Program-made: the position numbers and the translations under genes
Notes under the pieces: generated by a model
Database searches by the model: none
Told to the model about the DNA's origin: nothing
What the model saw: only the letters and a program-made list of their open reading frames with translations
Part shown: positions 8,362-16,818 of the stretch, piece by piece
How positions within the stretch are numbered: the first letter of the stretch is position 1
How the letters are laid out: each line of letters begins with the position of its first letter
Source of the DNA: CAVRUD01 sp963849635
Lineage (GTDB): Bacteria; Chloroflexota; Chloroflexia; Thermomicrobiales; UBA6265
Reading direction: 5' to 3'
DNA length: 64,000 nucleotides
NCBI GenBank assembly: GCA_963849635.1
Contig: CAWKIA010000035.1
Location: 4,853-68,852, forward strand

Positions 8362-9568
8362 ATGCGCCCGATCCGATCGAATCTGATTTCCAGCGCTATC
8401 GGTGCCCGCACCTCGCGGCGAACGGCGCTCAAACGACTCGGTGGTGGCGCGGCCGCCTTCGTCGCGTTGGGCGGAGCCAGCCATCCTGGAGGCGTTGCGG
8501 CCCTGGGCGCTGCCCAGGATGGCGCGCCGAGCGCGCACGCCTACCGGCTGGCGGCCAGCGAGCCGGTGCGGTACGACGCCGGCCTCGCCCGGATCGTGAC
8601 CCAGGCCGAGTTCCCGGTGCTGAAGGCGATGTCGCTGCGCCTCGAGGAACTCGATCCCGGAGGGCTGCAGTCGCCGCACTGGCACCTGAACGCCGGTGAA
8701 GTCCATTACGTGGTGGCGGGGGAAGGGATGGCGACGGTGGTCTCGCCGGGGGGAGAGCACGCTGAGTTCGCCTTGCGTCCTGGCAGTGTCTCCTTCTTCC
8801 CGTTGGGCCACCACCACGCTATCCACAACACCGGCGCGGAGACGATGAAGATCATCGCCGCCCACAGCCACGAGGCCCCAACCGAGCTCACCGCCGGGGA
8901 GGTCTTTCCGATTGCTCCCAGGCCGATCATGGCCCAGATCCTCGGCGTCGCCGAGGCGGACTTCCCCGAGGTCCCAGAAGCCAGCCCTCGGAAGATGGTG
9001 CTGCTGGAGACGGCCACCCCCCCTGAGGAGCCGGCCGCCGATCCTTCCGCCACAGTCCCCGAACCCTACACGCTCAACCTGGATGGCCTCGATCCGGCGG
9101 TCTACGAGGGCGGCACCGTCACCAACGTGCGCGGCAAAGAGCTGGCTCGCCTGGACGGGATCTCCTTCTTGCCCCTATTCATCGAAGTGGGCGAGTGTGC
9201 GTGATCTCCACTGGCACCCGAATGCCAACGAGTTCGTCTACGTCAAGAGCGGTGAGGCCGAGATCGGGTTGGCCGGCCCCGAAGGCCTGCGCGAGACCTT
9301 CACGATCGGCGCCGGCGACCTCGCCTTCTTCCCCCAGAACTGGATTCACTACATCGCAAACGCCGGCACCGAGCCGCTGGACACGATCGTGTACCTGAGC
9401 CACGCCGCCCCGTCCCGCATCGACCTCGCCGACGCCGTCGGGTTCATGCCCCGAGCCGTGACCGCCGTCAGTCTCGGCATGGCTCCTGATGCCCTCGATG
9501 GGCTGCCCGAGCGGACCGGAGTCGTCGTCGCGGGACCATCGCCAGGCGCGGCGACGCCGGAGGTGTAG
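8362..9568 (+). CDS. Tat-exported bicupin, oxalate-decarboxylase-like; one frameshift
   Basis: ATG at 8362, 6 bases after GGAGG. The leader is TSRRTALKRLGGGAAAF, cleaved near GAAQ. Cupin 1 has the metal set in SPHWHLNAGEVHYVVAGEG with a second motif at PLGHHHAIHNTG. Cupin 2 has LHWHPNANEFVYVKSGEAE and FFPQNWIHYIANAG. The frame is lost near 9195 between GISFLPLFIEVGE and VRDLHWHPN, exactly at the entry to cupin 2, so the intact gene encodes about 400 residues. Domain order, both HxH-E-H sets and the C-terminal 'LADAVGFMPRAV' helix fit the oxalate decarboxylase/oxidase-like bicupins, which bind Mn. A terminator follows at 9595. Confidence 0.85.
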
Positions 9569-9594
9569 GCCGACCTTTCCCGCACCTTGTGCCA

Positions 9595-9629
9595 AGAGCC
9601 CCGGCGTGCACCAGGCGCGCCGGGGCTCT
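9595..9629 (+). terminator. Rho-independent-type hairpin after the bicupin
   Basis: agagccccggcg pairs perfectly with cgccggggctct, 11-base loop, 27 bases after the stop codon. The tail is only weakly T-rich (ctccgtg). A near copy of the stem occurs at 10302. Confidence 0.7.
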
Positions 9630-9784
9630 CTCCGTGATCGGGTGGATCCACTCACGAGTGATGGCACTCCACTATCACATTCAAAAACGTTCGTGGTCGA
9701 GTGTGTCGATTTCCGTCATGGCCGTTCGACTACTAGTTGAAGCCGCCGGTTGGGGCGGCGAAGGAACTCAGGAGGGAAGCAGTC

Positions 9785-10240
9785 ATGTCGTCCATCGCCT
9801 TCTCCGCCCACGCTCCGTCGCTCGCCGGCTCCGCTCGCTCGTCGAAATGGGGGTTCGCCAAGGTCGGACTGGCGACCATTCTCGCCGCCGTTCTGGCCAA
9901 TGTTCTCGTGTACTTCGTTGGCGACGCGGTCGTCGGCTACGATCCGGACTTCATCGTCCTCTCGAATGTCTCCGGGGCGATCATCTTCACCCTCGCCGCG
10001 GCGGTCGTCGCCGTGCCGCTCTACGGCGCGCTGCTGCGCTTCACCGCCAACCCCGTCCGGATCTTCAAGGTGATCTCGGCCATCGTCTTCGTCGTCACCA
10101 CGGTCCCCGACTTCACCTACATCCCCGGTGTCGAGGGCGCCTCGAACGGGCAGACCGCCGTCCTGGTCCTCATGCATGTCGTCGCCGCGACGGTCATCGT
10201 CGGGATGCTGACCAGGCTCGCCGCCCCGCGAGATCGCTAA
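9785..10240 (+). CDS. Four-helix integral membrane protein, DUF6069-like
   Basis: A 151-residue protein. ATG at 9785 follows GGAGG (9771). Four hydrophobic segments are visible: KVGLATILAAVLANVLVYFV, VSGAIIFTLAAAVVAVPLYG, VISAIVFVVTTVPDFTYIPG and AVLVLMHVVAATVIVGML. The Asn in helix 1 (VLANVLVY), 'LLRFTANPVRIFKVI' between helices 2 and 3, and His in helix 4 match the pattern of the DUF6069 family, whose role is unknown. It lies between two near-identical terminator hairpins (9595 and 10302), so it is its own transcription unit. Confidence 0.8.
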   Translation: MSSIAFSAHAPSLAGSARSSKWGFAKVGLATILAAVLANVLVYFVGDAVVGYDPDFIVLSNVSGAIIFTLAAAVVAVPLYGALLRFTANPVRIFKVISAIVFVVTTVPDFTYIPGVEGASNGQTAVLVLMHVVAATVIVGMLTRLAAPRDR

Positions 10241-10260
10241 TCCTGAAACCGCAATCGCAG

Positions 10261-10294
10261 TGGGGGAGTAATCTCCTCGGTGTTGCTCCCCCCA
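10261..10294 (+). terminator. First of two tandem hairpins after the DUF6069 gene
   Basis: tgggggag and ctccccca pair around an 18-base loop, starting 20 bases after the stop codon. Confidence 0.4.
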
Positions 10295-10301
10295 AGATGA
10301 C

Positions 10302-10337
10302 AAGAGCCCCGGCCGCAGCAACTGCGCCGGGGCTCTT
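10302..10337 (+). terminator. Rho-independent terminator
   Basis: aagagccccggc and gccggggctctt form a 12-bp perfect stem with a 12-base loop; the stem ends in ctctttg. The core agagccccgg is the same as in the terminator at 9595. Confidence 0.75.
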
Positions 10338-10520
10338 TGCTGGCGCCGACGTTGGCACTGGCCGTGCGAACACGTGTGGGCGCCGACCGTCCGGAGCGAT
10401 CCGCGCGTCTACCGGCGCTGAAAGGCATCCGCCATTTCCACGCCCGAGCCGCCCATCGAGACGATCCGTACCGTCGACGAGCCGACTGGGCCGGAAGTCC
10501 GGCATGTCCACACCACCCGG

Positions 10521-11537
10521 GTGGAGGTGCCCATCGGGACCATCGTCCGGATCGCGATCGCGCTCCTGGTCCTGTGGGTGCTCGCCCAGATCTGGTACCT
10601 CTTCGTCCTGATCGCGGTGGCCTTCCTGCTCGCGGCCGCCCTCGCTCCGCCGGTCGAACGGTTGCAACGCCGCGGGTGGTCGATGCCCCGGGCGGTGGCT
10701 GCCGTTGTCCTTGGCGTGACGCTCGCCGTTGCCGGTCTCCTCGCGTTGGTCATCCCCGAGTCGATCTCCGAGGGCAAGCAGGTCTCAGCCGATCTGCCTG
10801 CCTATGTCGATCAGGCCCAGGGATGGCTCAGTCACTTCCCCGCCGTGCAAGAGCGGATACAGGACGCCGCCGATCGGGGATCGGCGTCCGGTTTTCCGGT
10901 CGATCGTCTCGTGTCGGCCGGTACGACGCTGCTCGGTGTCATCGCCAACACCGTCTTCGTCCTGGTGCTGGCGGTCTATCTGCTTCTCGATGGCGAGCGG
11001 GTATACGGCTGGGTGGCCCATTATCTTCCTCCCGTGGTGCAAGTGAAGGTCCGCGCCACGATCCCCGAGCTGGTCAAGATCGTCAGTGGCTACGTGATCG
11101 GGCAGGCCATCACCTCCGTGATGTTCGGGATCTTCGTCTTCGGCGTGCTGACCGTGCTGGGAGTGCCGGGCGCGATCGTATTGGCGGTGCTGGCGGCGCT
11201 GCTGGACGCCGTCCCGATCTTCGGCGTTCCGGTGGCCACGGTTCCGGCCCTTCTCCTGGCCCTCACCGTCTCCGTCCCGGTTGCAATCGCGGTGTTGGTG
11301 CTCTACGTCATCTACCAGCAGATCGAGAACTACCTGATCGTGCCGCGCATCTATGGCAATCGCTTGCGGGTAGCCCCGATCGCCGTCCTGCTCGGGGTGG
11401 TGGTCGGTGGTCAATTGCTCGGGATCATCGGCATTCTCCTGTCCCTGCCCGTCGTCGCCGCGATTCCCGTCTTGGAGCGCATCTGGCGGCAGGATGTCGT
11501 CCATGTCGACGGAGCGCCAGCGGACCCGCAATCTTGA
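10521..11537 (+). CDS. AI-2E family membrane transporter (PerM/TqsA/YdiK type)
   Basis: At least 338 residues from GTG 10521. No good ATG exists, and the same frame is open upstream for about 30 residues without a standard start, so the N-terminus is uncertain. The architecture is that of AI-2 exporters: two N-terminal helices (VRIAIALLVLWVLAQIWYLF, VLIAVAFLLAAALAPPVERL), a helix, a polar loop (residues 85-130), then the five-helix C-terminal core. The core contains 'VSGYVIGQAITSVMFGIFVF', 'GVPGAIVLAVLAALLDAVP', 'YQQIENYLIVPRIYGNRLRV' and 'VVVGGQLLGIIGILLSLP'. The QQ.EN..+.P.+.G motif is the family hallmark. Substrate in this lineage is unknown. The gene ends 22 bases before the GNAT gene and may be co-transcribed with it. 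Confidence 0.88.
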   Translation: MEVPIGTIVRIAIALLVLWVLAQIWYLFVLIAVAFLLAAALAPPVERLQRRGWSMPRAVAAVVLGVTLAVAGLLALVIPESISEGKQVSADLPAYVDQAQGWLSHFPAVQERIQDAADRGSASGFPVDRLVSAGTTLLGVIANTVFVLVLAVYLLLDGERVYGWVAHYLPPVVQVKVRATIPELVKIVSGYVIGQAITSVMFGIFVFGVLTVLGVPGAIVLAVLAALLDAVPIFGVPVATVPALLLALTVSVPVAIAVLVLYVIYQQIENYLIVPRIYGNRLRVAPIAVLLGVVVGGQLLGIIGILLSLPVVAAIPVLERIWRQDVVHVDGAPADPQS

Positions 11538-11559
11538 GTCGAAGGGAGTCTCCGCATCC

Positions 11560-12147
11560 ATGACGACGCACTTCTATCCGGACGATGCCCCGGTCCCCGA
11601 TGGCCTGCGCGCCGAAGGGTTCGTGCTGAAGCCGCTGACCGCCGCCCACAATGCCCTCGATTACGAGGCGGTGATGGCGACCCAGGAGATGCTACGCCAG
11701 CGCGGCGGCGAGTGGCCCCGGCCCGACTTCACGCCCGAGGAAAACCTCGCCGACCTGGAGGGCCACGAGGCCGACTTTCGCAGCCGCAGCGGATTCACCT
11801 ACACGGTCCAGACACCGGATGGAACCCGCTGCCTGGGCTGTGTTTACGCCTACCCGCTTGCCGACGCCCTGCGCCGGCAGGGAGCCGACGAGGAGACCGT
11901 AGCGCGGGTCGGAGACCACGAAGCGGTGGTCTGGTTCTGGGTCCGCCCGGAGGGCATCGCCGCCGATCTGGACCGGCAGTTGGCGGCGGCGTTGGTCCCG
12001 TGGTTCCGCAACGACTTTGCCTTCGCCCGCGTGGTCTTCGTGACCTGGGCGGTGGACGAGCGCCAGGTAGCCGCGCTGCGCGACGCCGGTTTGCGGCTTG
12101 TCTGGTCGAACCCCGTGCGGGATACCCACGTCCTCCATTTCGCCTGA
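11560..12147 (+). CDS. GNAT-superfamily N-acetyltransferase-like protein
   Basis: A 195-residue protein. ATG at 11560 follows AAGGGAG (11542). It starts with the substrate-side strand 'LRAEGFVLKPLTAAHNALDY', then helices with 'RPDFTPEENLADLEGHEADF', and a central strand 'TYTVQTPDGTRCLGCVYAYP'. After it come 'VVWFWVRPEG', a helix, and the C-terminal strand-helix-strand 'VVFVTWAVDERQVAALRDAG'. This is the GNAT order, but the acetyl-CoA pyrophosphate loop (Q/RxxGxG/A) is not clearly present, so catalytic activity is uncertain. It follows the AI-2E gene by 22 bases in the same direction. Confidence 0.7.
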   Translation: MTTHFYPDDAPVPDGLRAEGFVLKPLTAAHNALDYEAVMATQEMLRQRGGEWPRPDFTPEENLADLEGHEADFRSRSGFTYTVQTPDGTRCLGCVYAYPLADALRRQGADEETVARVGDHEAVVWFWVRPEGIAADLDRQLAAALVPWFRNDFAFARVVFVTWAVDERQVAALRDAGLRLVWSNPVRDTHVLHFA

Positions 12148-12243
12148 CGCATTGACGCGCTTGCCCTACCGGCAATCGGGCTATCCACCGCCCGGCCCTT
12201 CTGTTACGATCCTGACCACGAAACCAGAAAATCTAGACGCGAG

Positions 12244-13350
12244 ATGCGTGCGTTCCTGTGGCGAATCGCATTAGCCGGGGACCTGGGCATGGACAAGCGC
12301 GTGCAATGGGGACTGGGCGGTGCCGTCGTGCTCCTCCTGGGGGCCTTCCTGGGCTATCTGCTCAATGATGTCGCCGACGACTACGACTTCATCCAGAAGG
12401 TGCCCACGGCGACCGCTGCTCCGTCCCTGGGCGCCAATCCTGGCGGCCCCGCGACGCCGGTCGCGGGATCGCCCATCCTGGTGGTCGCCGCCACTCCCGG
12501 CGCTAACGTCGCTGTCGCGATTGCGAACATCGGGCAAGGAGCGCCATCCGCGACCGGGACCGATGCCTCGAGTGCCGCTGCGACCGCGGAGTCGAGCGCG
12601 CCGAAGACAGACGGCGACCGCTGGCTCCGCTTCGTGCTCTGGATCTTGCTCTTTGGCGGCGCCGCCGGGCTGATGATTTTGATCTTCCGGTTCCTCAGCG
12701 AGCGCGCCGAGGATACCAATGCCCTGACCGAACGGATCATCGCTCAGGGATTTGTTCCGGAGATTGTCGCCGTCACCACCTTCGTGGACCGGAGAGACCC
12801 TGACGCCGGTACCTCCTTCGAGCCGGACACCCGAACACCGCCTCGGGTCGCGATCAAGGGACCCCGCCAGGTGATCATCGGGGTGATGACCCCGTTCGAG
12901 ATCGTCGACGAAGCGACGGGCCGGCGGGCTGAAGGGCTGACGTTCACCTGGGCGATCGACCGCGTGCCGCCGACCGATCCCCCCGACCGGATCGAGCCGA
13001 TCGCCGCCAACGGCGGCAATGCCGCTAACCTCACCGGACTGACCAAGGGCGAGATCGCGCTCTCGGTCACGGTCGAAGGGTTCCCGAACATCATCCTGCC
13101 GGCCCAGATCACGATCGTCGATCCGCCCAAGCCAACTCCCGCGCCACGCCCGCAGGTGCTGGCCTACGGACAGGGATGGATGTCGCTGGTGCTGGCCATC
13201 GTCCTGATCCTGGCGCTGCTCGTCCTCTCCCTGGAGGGGGTGCTGGAGGGGGCAGTGGTGGCCCCCATCCTGGGCACGATCGCTGGCTACATCTTCGGCA
13301 CCGGGGTGCAGGCGACCAGGCAGGGAGACGGCAAGACGGGCGGCACGTAG
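12244..13350 (+). CDS. Membrane protein with extracytoplasmic/linker and Ig-like region, unknown function
   Basis: Starts at ATG 12244 or, more plausibly, at the internal ATG 12289 (MDKRVQWGLGG). Segments: helix 1 (LGGAVVLLLGAFLGYLLN); a low-complexity Ala/Thr/Pro linker of about 90 residues; helix 2 (FVLWILLFGGAAGLMILIF); a beta-rich domain of about 150 residues with 'PRQVIIGVMTPFEIVDEATG' and 'EIALSVTVEGFPNIILPAQI', which looks like an Ig/PKD-type sandwich; then C-terminal helices (SLVLAIVLILALLVLSLEGV, APILGTIAGYIFGTG). No known family is recognised. It ends at the bidirectional hairpin at 13411 and converges with the next gene. Confidence 0.7.
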   Translation: MRAFLWRIALAGDLGMDKRVQWGLGGAVVLLLGAFLGYLLNDVADDYDFIQKVPTATAAPSLGANPGGPATPVAGSPILVVAATPGANVAVAIANIGQGAPSATGTDASSAAATAESSAPKTDGDRWLRFVLWILLFGGAAGLMILIFRFLSERAEDTNALTERIIAQGFVPEIVAVTTFVDRRDPDAGTSFEPDTRTPPRVAIKGPRQVIIGVMTPFEIVDEATGRRAEGLTFTWAIDRVPPTDPPDRIEPIAANGGNAANLTGLTKGEIALSVTVEGFPNIILPAQITIVDPPKPTPAPRPQVLAYGQGWMSLVLAIVLILALLVLSLEGVLEGAVVAPILGTIAGYIFGTGVQATRQGDGKTGGT

Positions 13351-13410
13351 GGGCGGTTGCTAACCCGCGGCGTCCTGCTCGTTGTAGGAACGATCGTGAC
13401 CACAAGGGTG

Positions 13411-13456
13411 GCGGGGCACGCACCGACGATCTGAGCTACGTCGGTGCGTGCCCCGC
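13411..13456. terminator. Bidirectional terminator between converging genes
   Basis: gcggggcacgcaccgac (13411-13427) pairs perfectly over 17 bp with gtcggtgcgtgccccgc (13440-13456). It lies between the stops of the genes ending at 13350 (+) and 13467 (-). Confidence 0.8.
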
Positions 13457-13466
13457 CTATCGTGTT

Positions 13467-14060
13467 TTACAGAAGCGCGCACTCACCGGTCTTGGCGCCG
13501 CCGACGGTATTGGCGAGGCCGGAATTGGTCACCACAGGCGAGTTGCTCGTGCAGTCCAGGTTGCCACTGATGTTGTTGTTCTTCACGATGTTGAATGGCG
13601 CGGTATTCCCGGCGACCGTCACGTTGCCCCGCACGATTGCCGAAGAGACCTCCGTCGACACAGACACGTGATTGGAGACGAACGATATGTTGCCGCGGAC
13701 CTCCGCCTCCAAGACGTGGACAGTCGCGGTGCCGCCCGTCACGCTGACGGACCCGCGCACGACTCCTCCCTGGATGAGTACGGTGTGGGGGTTGGTCGCG
13801 GTGACCGACCCGCGGATCTCGCTGAAGGTCGAGAAAAGGATTCCCCCGGCCTCGACCGTGACGCTACCGCGCACATCGGCGAGTTGCAGGGAGCACGTCG
13901 TGCCAGCCGGCACCACCAGGCCGGTCTTGATCGTACCCGTGAGGGTTTGATTGGCGCACTCGCCAGCCGCCGCCGCCGGCGACGGTGTTCCGAGCGCGAT
14001 CCCCACCGCCAGCAGCGGCACGACGAAAAGAAGGCGGGCGAGTACGCTGCGAGACATCAT
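13467..14060 (-). CDS. Secreted repeat protein with RGSVTV-type beta-helix-like repeats
   Basis: A 197-residue protein. ATG at 14060 follows GGAGG by 9 bases (reading the minus strand). A Sec signal peptide (SVLARLLFVVPLLAVGIALG) ends at AAAAG. The mature protein starts with a Cys-bounded strand pair (ECANQTLTG, TTCSLQLADV). It then repeats a unit of about 23-26 residues centred on 'RGSV/RGNV': DVRGSVTV, EIRGSVTA, VVRGSVSV, EVRGNISF, IVRGNVTV and finally NISGNLDCTSN. The regular G-N/S-hydrophobic spacing suggests a right-handed beta-helix in which each RG(S/N) caps a turn. A closing Cys pair (LDC, GEC) fits a disulfide cap. Function is unknown; it is probably a cell-surface or adhesive protein. 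Confidence 0.75.
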   Translation of the reverse strand: MMSRSVLARLLFVVPLLAVGIALGTPSPAAAAGECANQTLTGTIKTGLVVPAGTTCSLQLADVRGSVTVEAGGILFSTFSEIRGSVTATNPHTVLIQGGVVRGSVSVTGGTATVHVLEAEVRGNISFVSNHVSVSTEVSSAIVRGNVTVAGNTAPFNIVKNNNISGNLDCTSNSPVVTNSGLANTVGGAKTGECALL

Positions 14061-14303
14061 GATCTTGATCCTCCATTCATTCGGTCGAGTGCGTCGATTG
14101 GTGTGTTCATACATTCTGCCGTAGGTCCATGCGGATGTCTGTCCGTCCAAGGACGGAATTGGGGTGCGCTTAATACCTACTTTTGGTGGTTGGGTGACCA
14201 ATGCCGCTCCAATGGTCCGCCCGATCGGATTTAGTTCCGTCCCTGGACGGATATGCCGGGACCGCGATACTGACTTTTGCGGGCGGCGATGTAGGTAATC
14301 GGG

Positions 14304-16692
14304 TCAGGACGGGTCTGTGGGCACAGATGGAGGATCGATAAGCCCCGCGGAGATGGCCGCGGCAATCGCGGCGGCGCGGTTGCGTACTCCCAGCTTGGCG
14401 TACAACCGGGCGACGTGGGTGTTGACCGTGCGCTCGCCGATGAAGAGGGCGTCGGCGATCGCGCGGTCGCTGAGGCCGGCGGCAAGTAGGCGCAGCACGT
14501 CGAGCTCGCGGGTGGTCAGCGAACTGACGCTTTCAGCCTCCACAGGGGAGTGGACACTGGCGAGTGCTTCCGCAATCTGCTCCCGGTTCAGCGCGCGTCC
14601 TGCCGCCCATTCGCTTGGTGAAGGTGGTCGCGTCGAGGGCCTTCTGGCATTTCGCGAGCCAGCGCTCACGGGCGATGCGGTCCGTGGGCAGCAGCACAGG
14701 AATGCCGGCGCGCTCGAGATTCGCCTCGGAGGCAGCGAAGAGCCTCGTCGCGGTCACGGCCAGACCGAGCATGGCCGCGATGCAGCCCGCGCCGCTGAGG
14801 CAGGCGGCCACCACGCGGTCATCCCCTGCTTCGTGGGCGGCATCCAGGCACGTGCTATACCGCTCCATGGCCGGGGCGACGTGTCCGCGGTCACGCTCGA
14901 TGTCCGCCAGATGTTGGAGCGTGACGACCACACCCCAGGCGTCATTGACCGTGCGGTAGATCGCGAGTGCAGCCTCCTGGTGCTCGGCGGCACGGTCGAG
15001 ATCGCCCCGAATGTGGGCTGCCTCGCCGAGGTTGGTCAGGACGTCGGCGCGTGCCGTCGTCGCCTGGACCGGATCGGCGATCTTGTCGACAAGGGTAAGC
15101 GCCTCGTTCGCATAGGTCTCGGCCGCGGCGTTGTCTCCGCTGACGAGTGCATCGGCGATCGCGACCATCAAGGCGATGTGGAGTTCGGCGGGTGGGGCGA
15201 TGGGGCGGAGGAGGGTGAGGGCCTCCTCGGCTCGCCGCTTGTTGACCTCATCCGGGCCGAGCCGGGTCGCGAGGAAGGCGAGGGCGGCGAGACCCTGGCC
15301 GCGGAGATGATCCGGCGCGTCGGTCGCCAACGCCAGCGCCCGTTCCAACCACTGCGTGGCGGTGGCGATGTGGCCGCGCAGGAAGGTGAAGAGGTAGAGG
15401 CTCGTGGCCAGGCGCAGGAGATCGATCGTCTGATTTGTGGTTGCGAACCAGGCCAGCGCTGCCTGGATGTTCGCCCATTCGGTTTCCAGTCGCGTCAGTT
15501 GGGGTTCGCGGACGGGCAGGTTGTGGGCGACTTCGTTGGCGAGGGCGTAGGAGAGGAACCAGCGCGCGTGCCGCTCGCGGACCGTCGCCTCTTCGCCCTG
15601 TTCGGCCAGTTGCAGCGCCGCGTACTCGCGCACCGTCTCCAATACCGTGTACCGGGCATCGGTTTGGAGGGGAGACTCGAGCCGGACCAGGCTGTTGTCG
15701 ACGAGGGCGCCCAGCGAGGTGAGGACGTCCTGCCCATCCTCGGCAATCGCGCTGATGGCCTCCAAGGTGAACCCGCCCGCGAAGACGGCGAGGCGGCGGA
15801 AGAGCGCCTGCTGCTCGGCTGCCAGCAGATCGTACGACCACGCGATGGCGTTGAGCATGGTGCGGTGGCGATCGGGCACGTCCCGGGCACTGGTCGTCAG
15901 GAGCGCGAGGCGATGGTCGAGCCGGTTGAGGAGCGCGAAGACGGACAGATGGTTGGCGCGGGCGGCGGCAAGCTCGATCGCGAGCGGCAGGCCGTCGAGG
16001 CGCTGGCAGATTTCGGCGACGACCGGGGCGGATTCGGGCGTCAATGCGAATGAAGGCGAGACAGTGGTCGCCCGTTGGACGAAGAGCCGGACCGCGGGCC
16101 CAAATTCGGTGACCGCTGCCGGTTTGTCCAGATCCGGTGATGCGGTCAGCGGGGGAACGTCGAGCGCACGTTCGCCCGCGACTCGCAGCACGGCTCGGCT
16201 CGTGACCAGGAGCGAGAGCGCGGGGCAGGCGAGGAGGAGGTCGCTCAGGAGTGGAGCGGCGTCGAGCGCCTGTTCGAAGTTGTCGACGACCAGGAGGAGG
16301 TGTGCGTCGCGCAGAGCCGTCTTGAGCGCCTCGATGGTGGGGCTGGCGCCGGCCTCAGCCATACCGACCGCCCGGGCGAGGCCGGCCGCGACGGCCTCTG
16401 GCGTGGTGGCCGTGACCACAGGAGCCCAGGCGATCTGCCCCTCGAAGGCGCCGGAGCATATGGCGGCGATTTGCAGGGAGAGCCGGGTCTTGCCGATCCC
16501 GCCCGGGCCGACCAGGGTGACGAGCCGGGCCTCGCGCCGAATCAGGAGGTCACACGCGGCAGCGACGTCAGCGTCCCGCCCGATCAGGGGGGTGAGCGGC
16601 GTCGGCGGAAAACTGAGGCGAAGTCGCCGGTGAAGTGAGATCGGCGGGGGCGGCGCATCCCACTCGCTGTCCAGGCCCGGAGCGGTCGACAT
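14304..16692 (-). CDS. STAND-ATPase/TPR/LuxR transcriptional regulator (paralogue 1); one frameshift
   Basis: ATG at 16692 (MSTAPGLDSEWDAPPP). Order: short N-terminal tail; P-loop ATPase with 'LIGRDADVAAACDLLIRRE', Walker A GPGGIGKTRLS, Walker B LLLVVDNFEQ, sensor 'LLVTSRAVLRVAGE' and 'RLDGLPLAIELAAARANHLS'; winged helix around 'RRLAVFAGGFTLEAI'; TPR-like helices from about residue 400; C-terminal LuxR helix-turn-helix 'TTRELDVLRLLAAGLSDR' and 'GERTVNTHVARLYAKLGVRN'. The frame is lost near 14615 between the TPR region and the HTH. It is a LAL-type regulator, probably an ATP/ligand-controlled activator; inducer and targets are unknown. The gene at 16819-19294 is a tandem paralogue with the same start MSTA and the same upstream box. 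Confidence 0.85.
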
Positions 16693-16732
16693 GGGGCGGT
16701 TCCGAACGAGTGCGAGCAGATGGTATGCCCTC

Positions 16733-16738
16733 AGTATA
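16733..16738 (-). promoter_or_regulatory. Candidate -10 box of STAND regulator 1
   Basis: On the minus strand the sequence reads ccgTATACTg, 40 bases before the ATG. The same ccgTATACTg occurs about 41 bases before the ATG of paralogue 2. No convincing -35 box is seen. Matching sequence and matching distance in the two paralogues are the evidence. Confidence 0.5.
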
Positions 16739-16818
16739 CGGTGTGCCTGGCCGCTCGATGCCAAAATAGGACGAATGGATCGGGATCGGGGATCCCAAAG
16801 CTAGAGCCGGGAGTGAGC

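Noticed and set aside
14317..16053. 578-codon plus-strand frame opposite STAND regulator 1
   Set aside because: It lies entirely antisense to a recognisable ATPase/TPR gene and shows no domain of its own.
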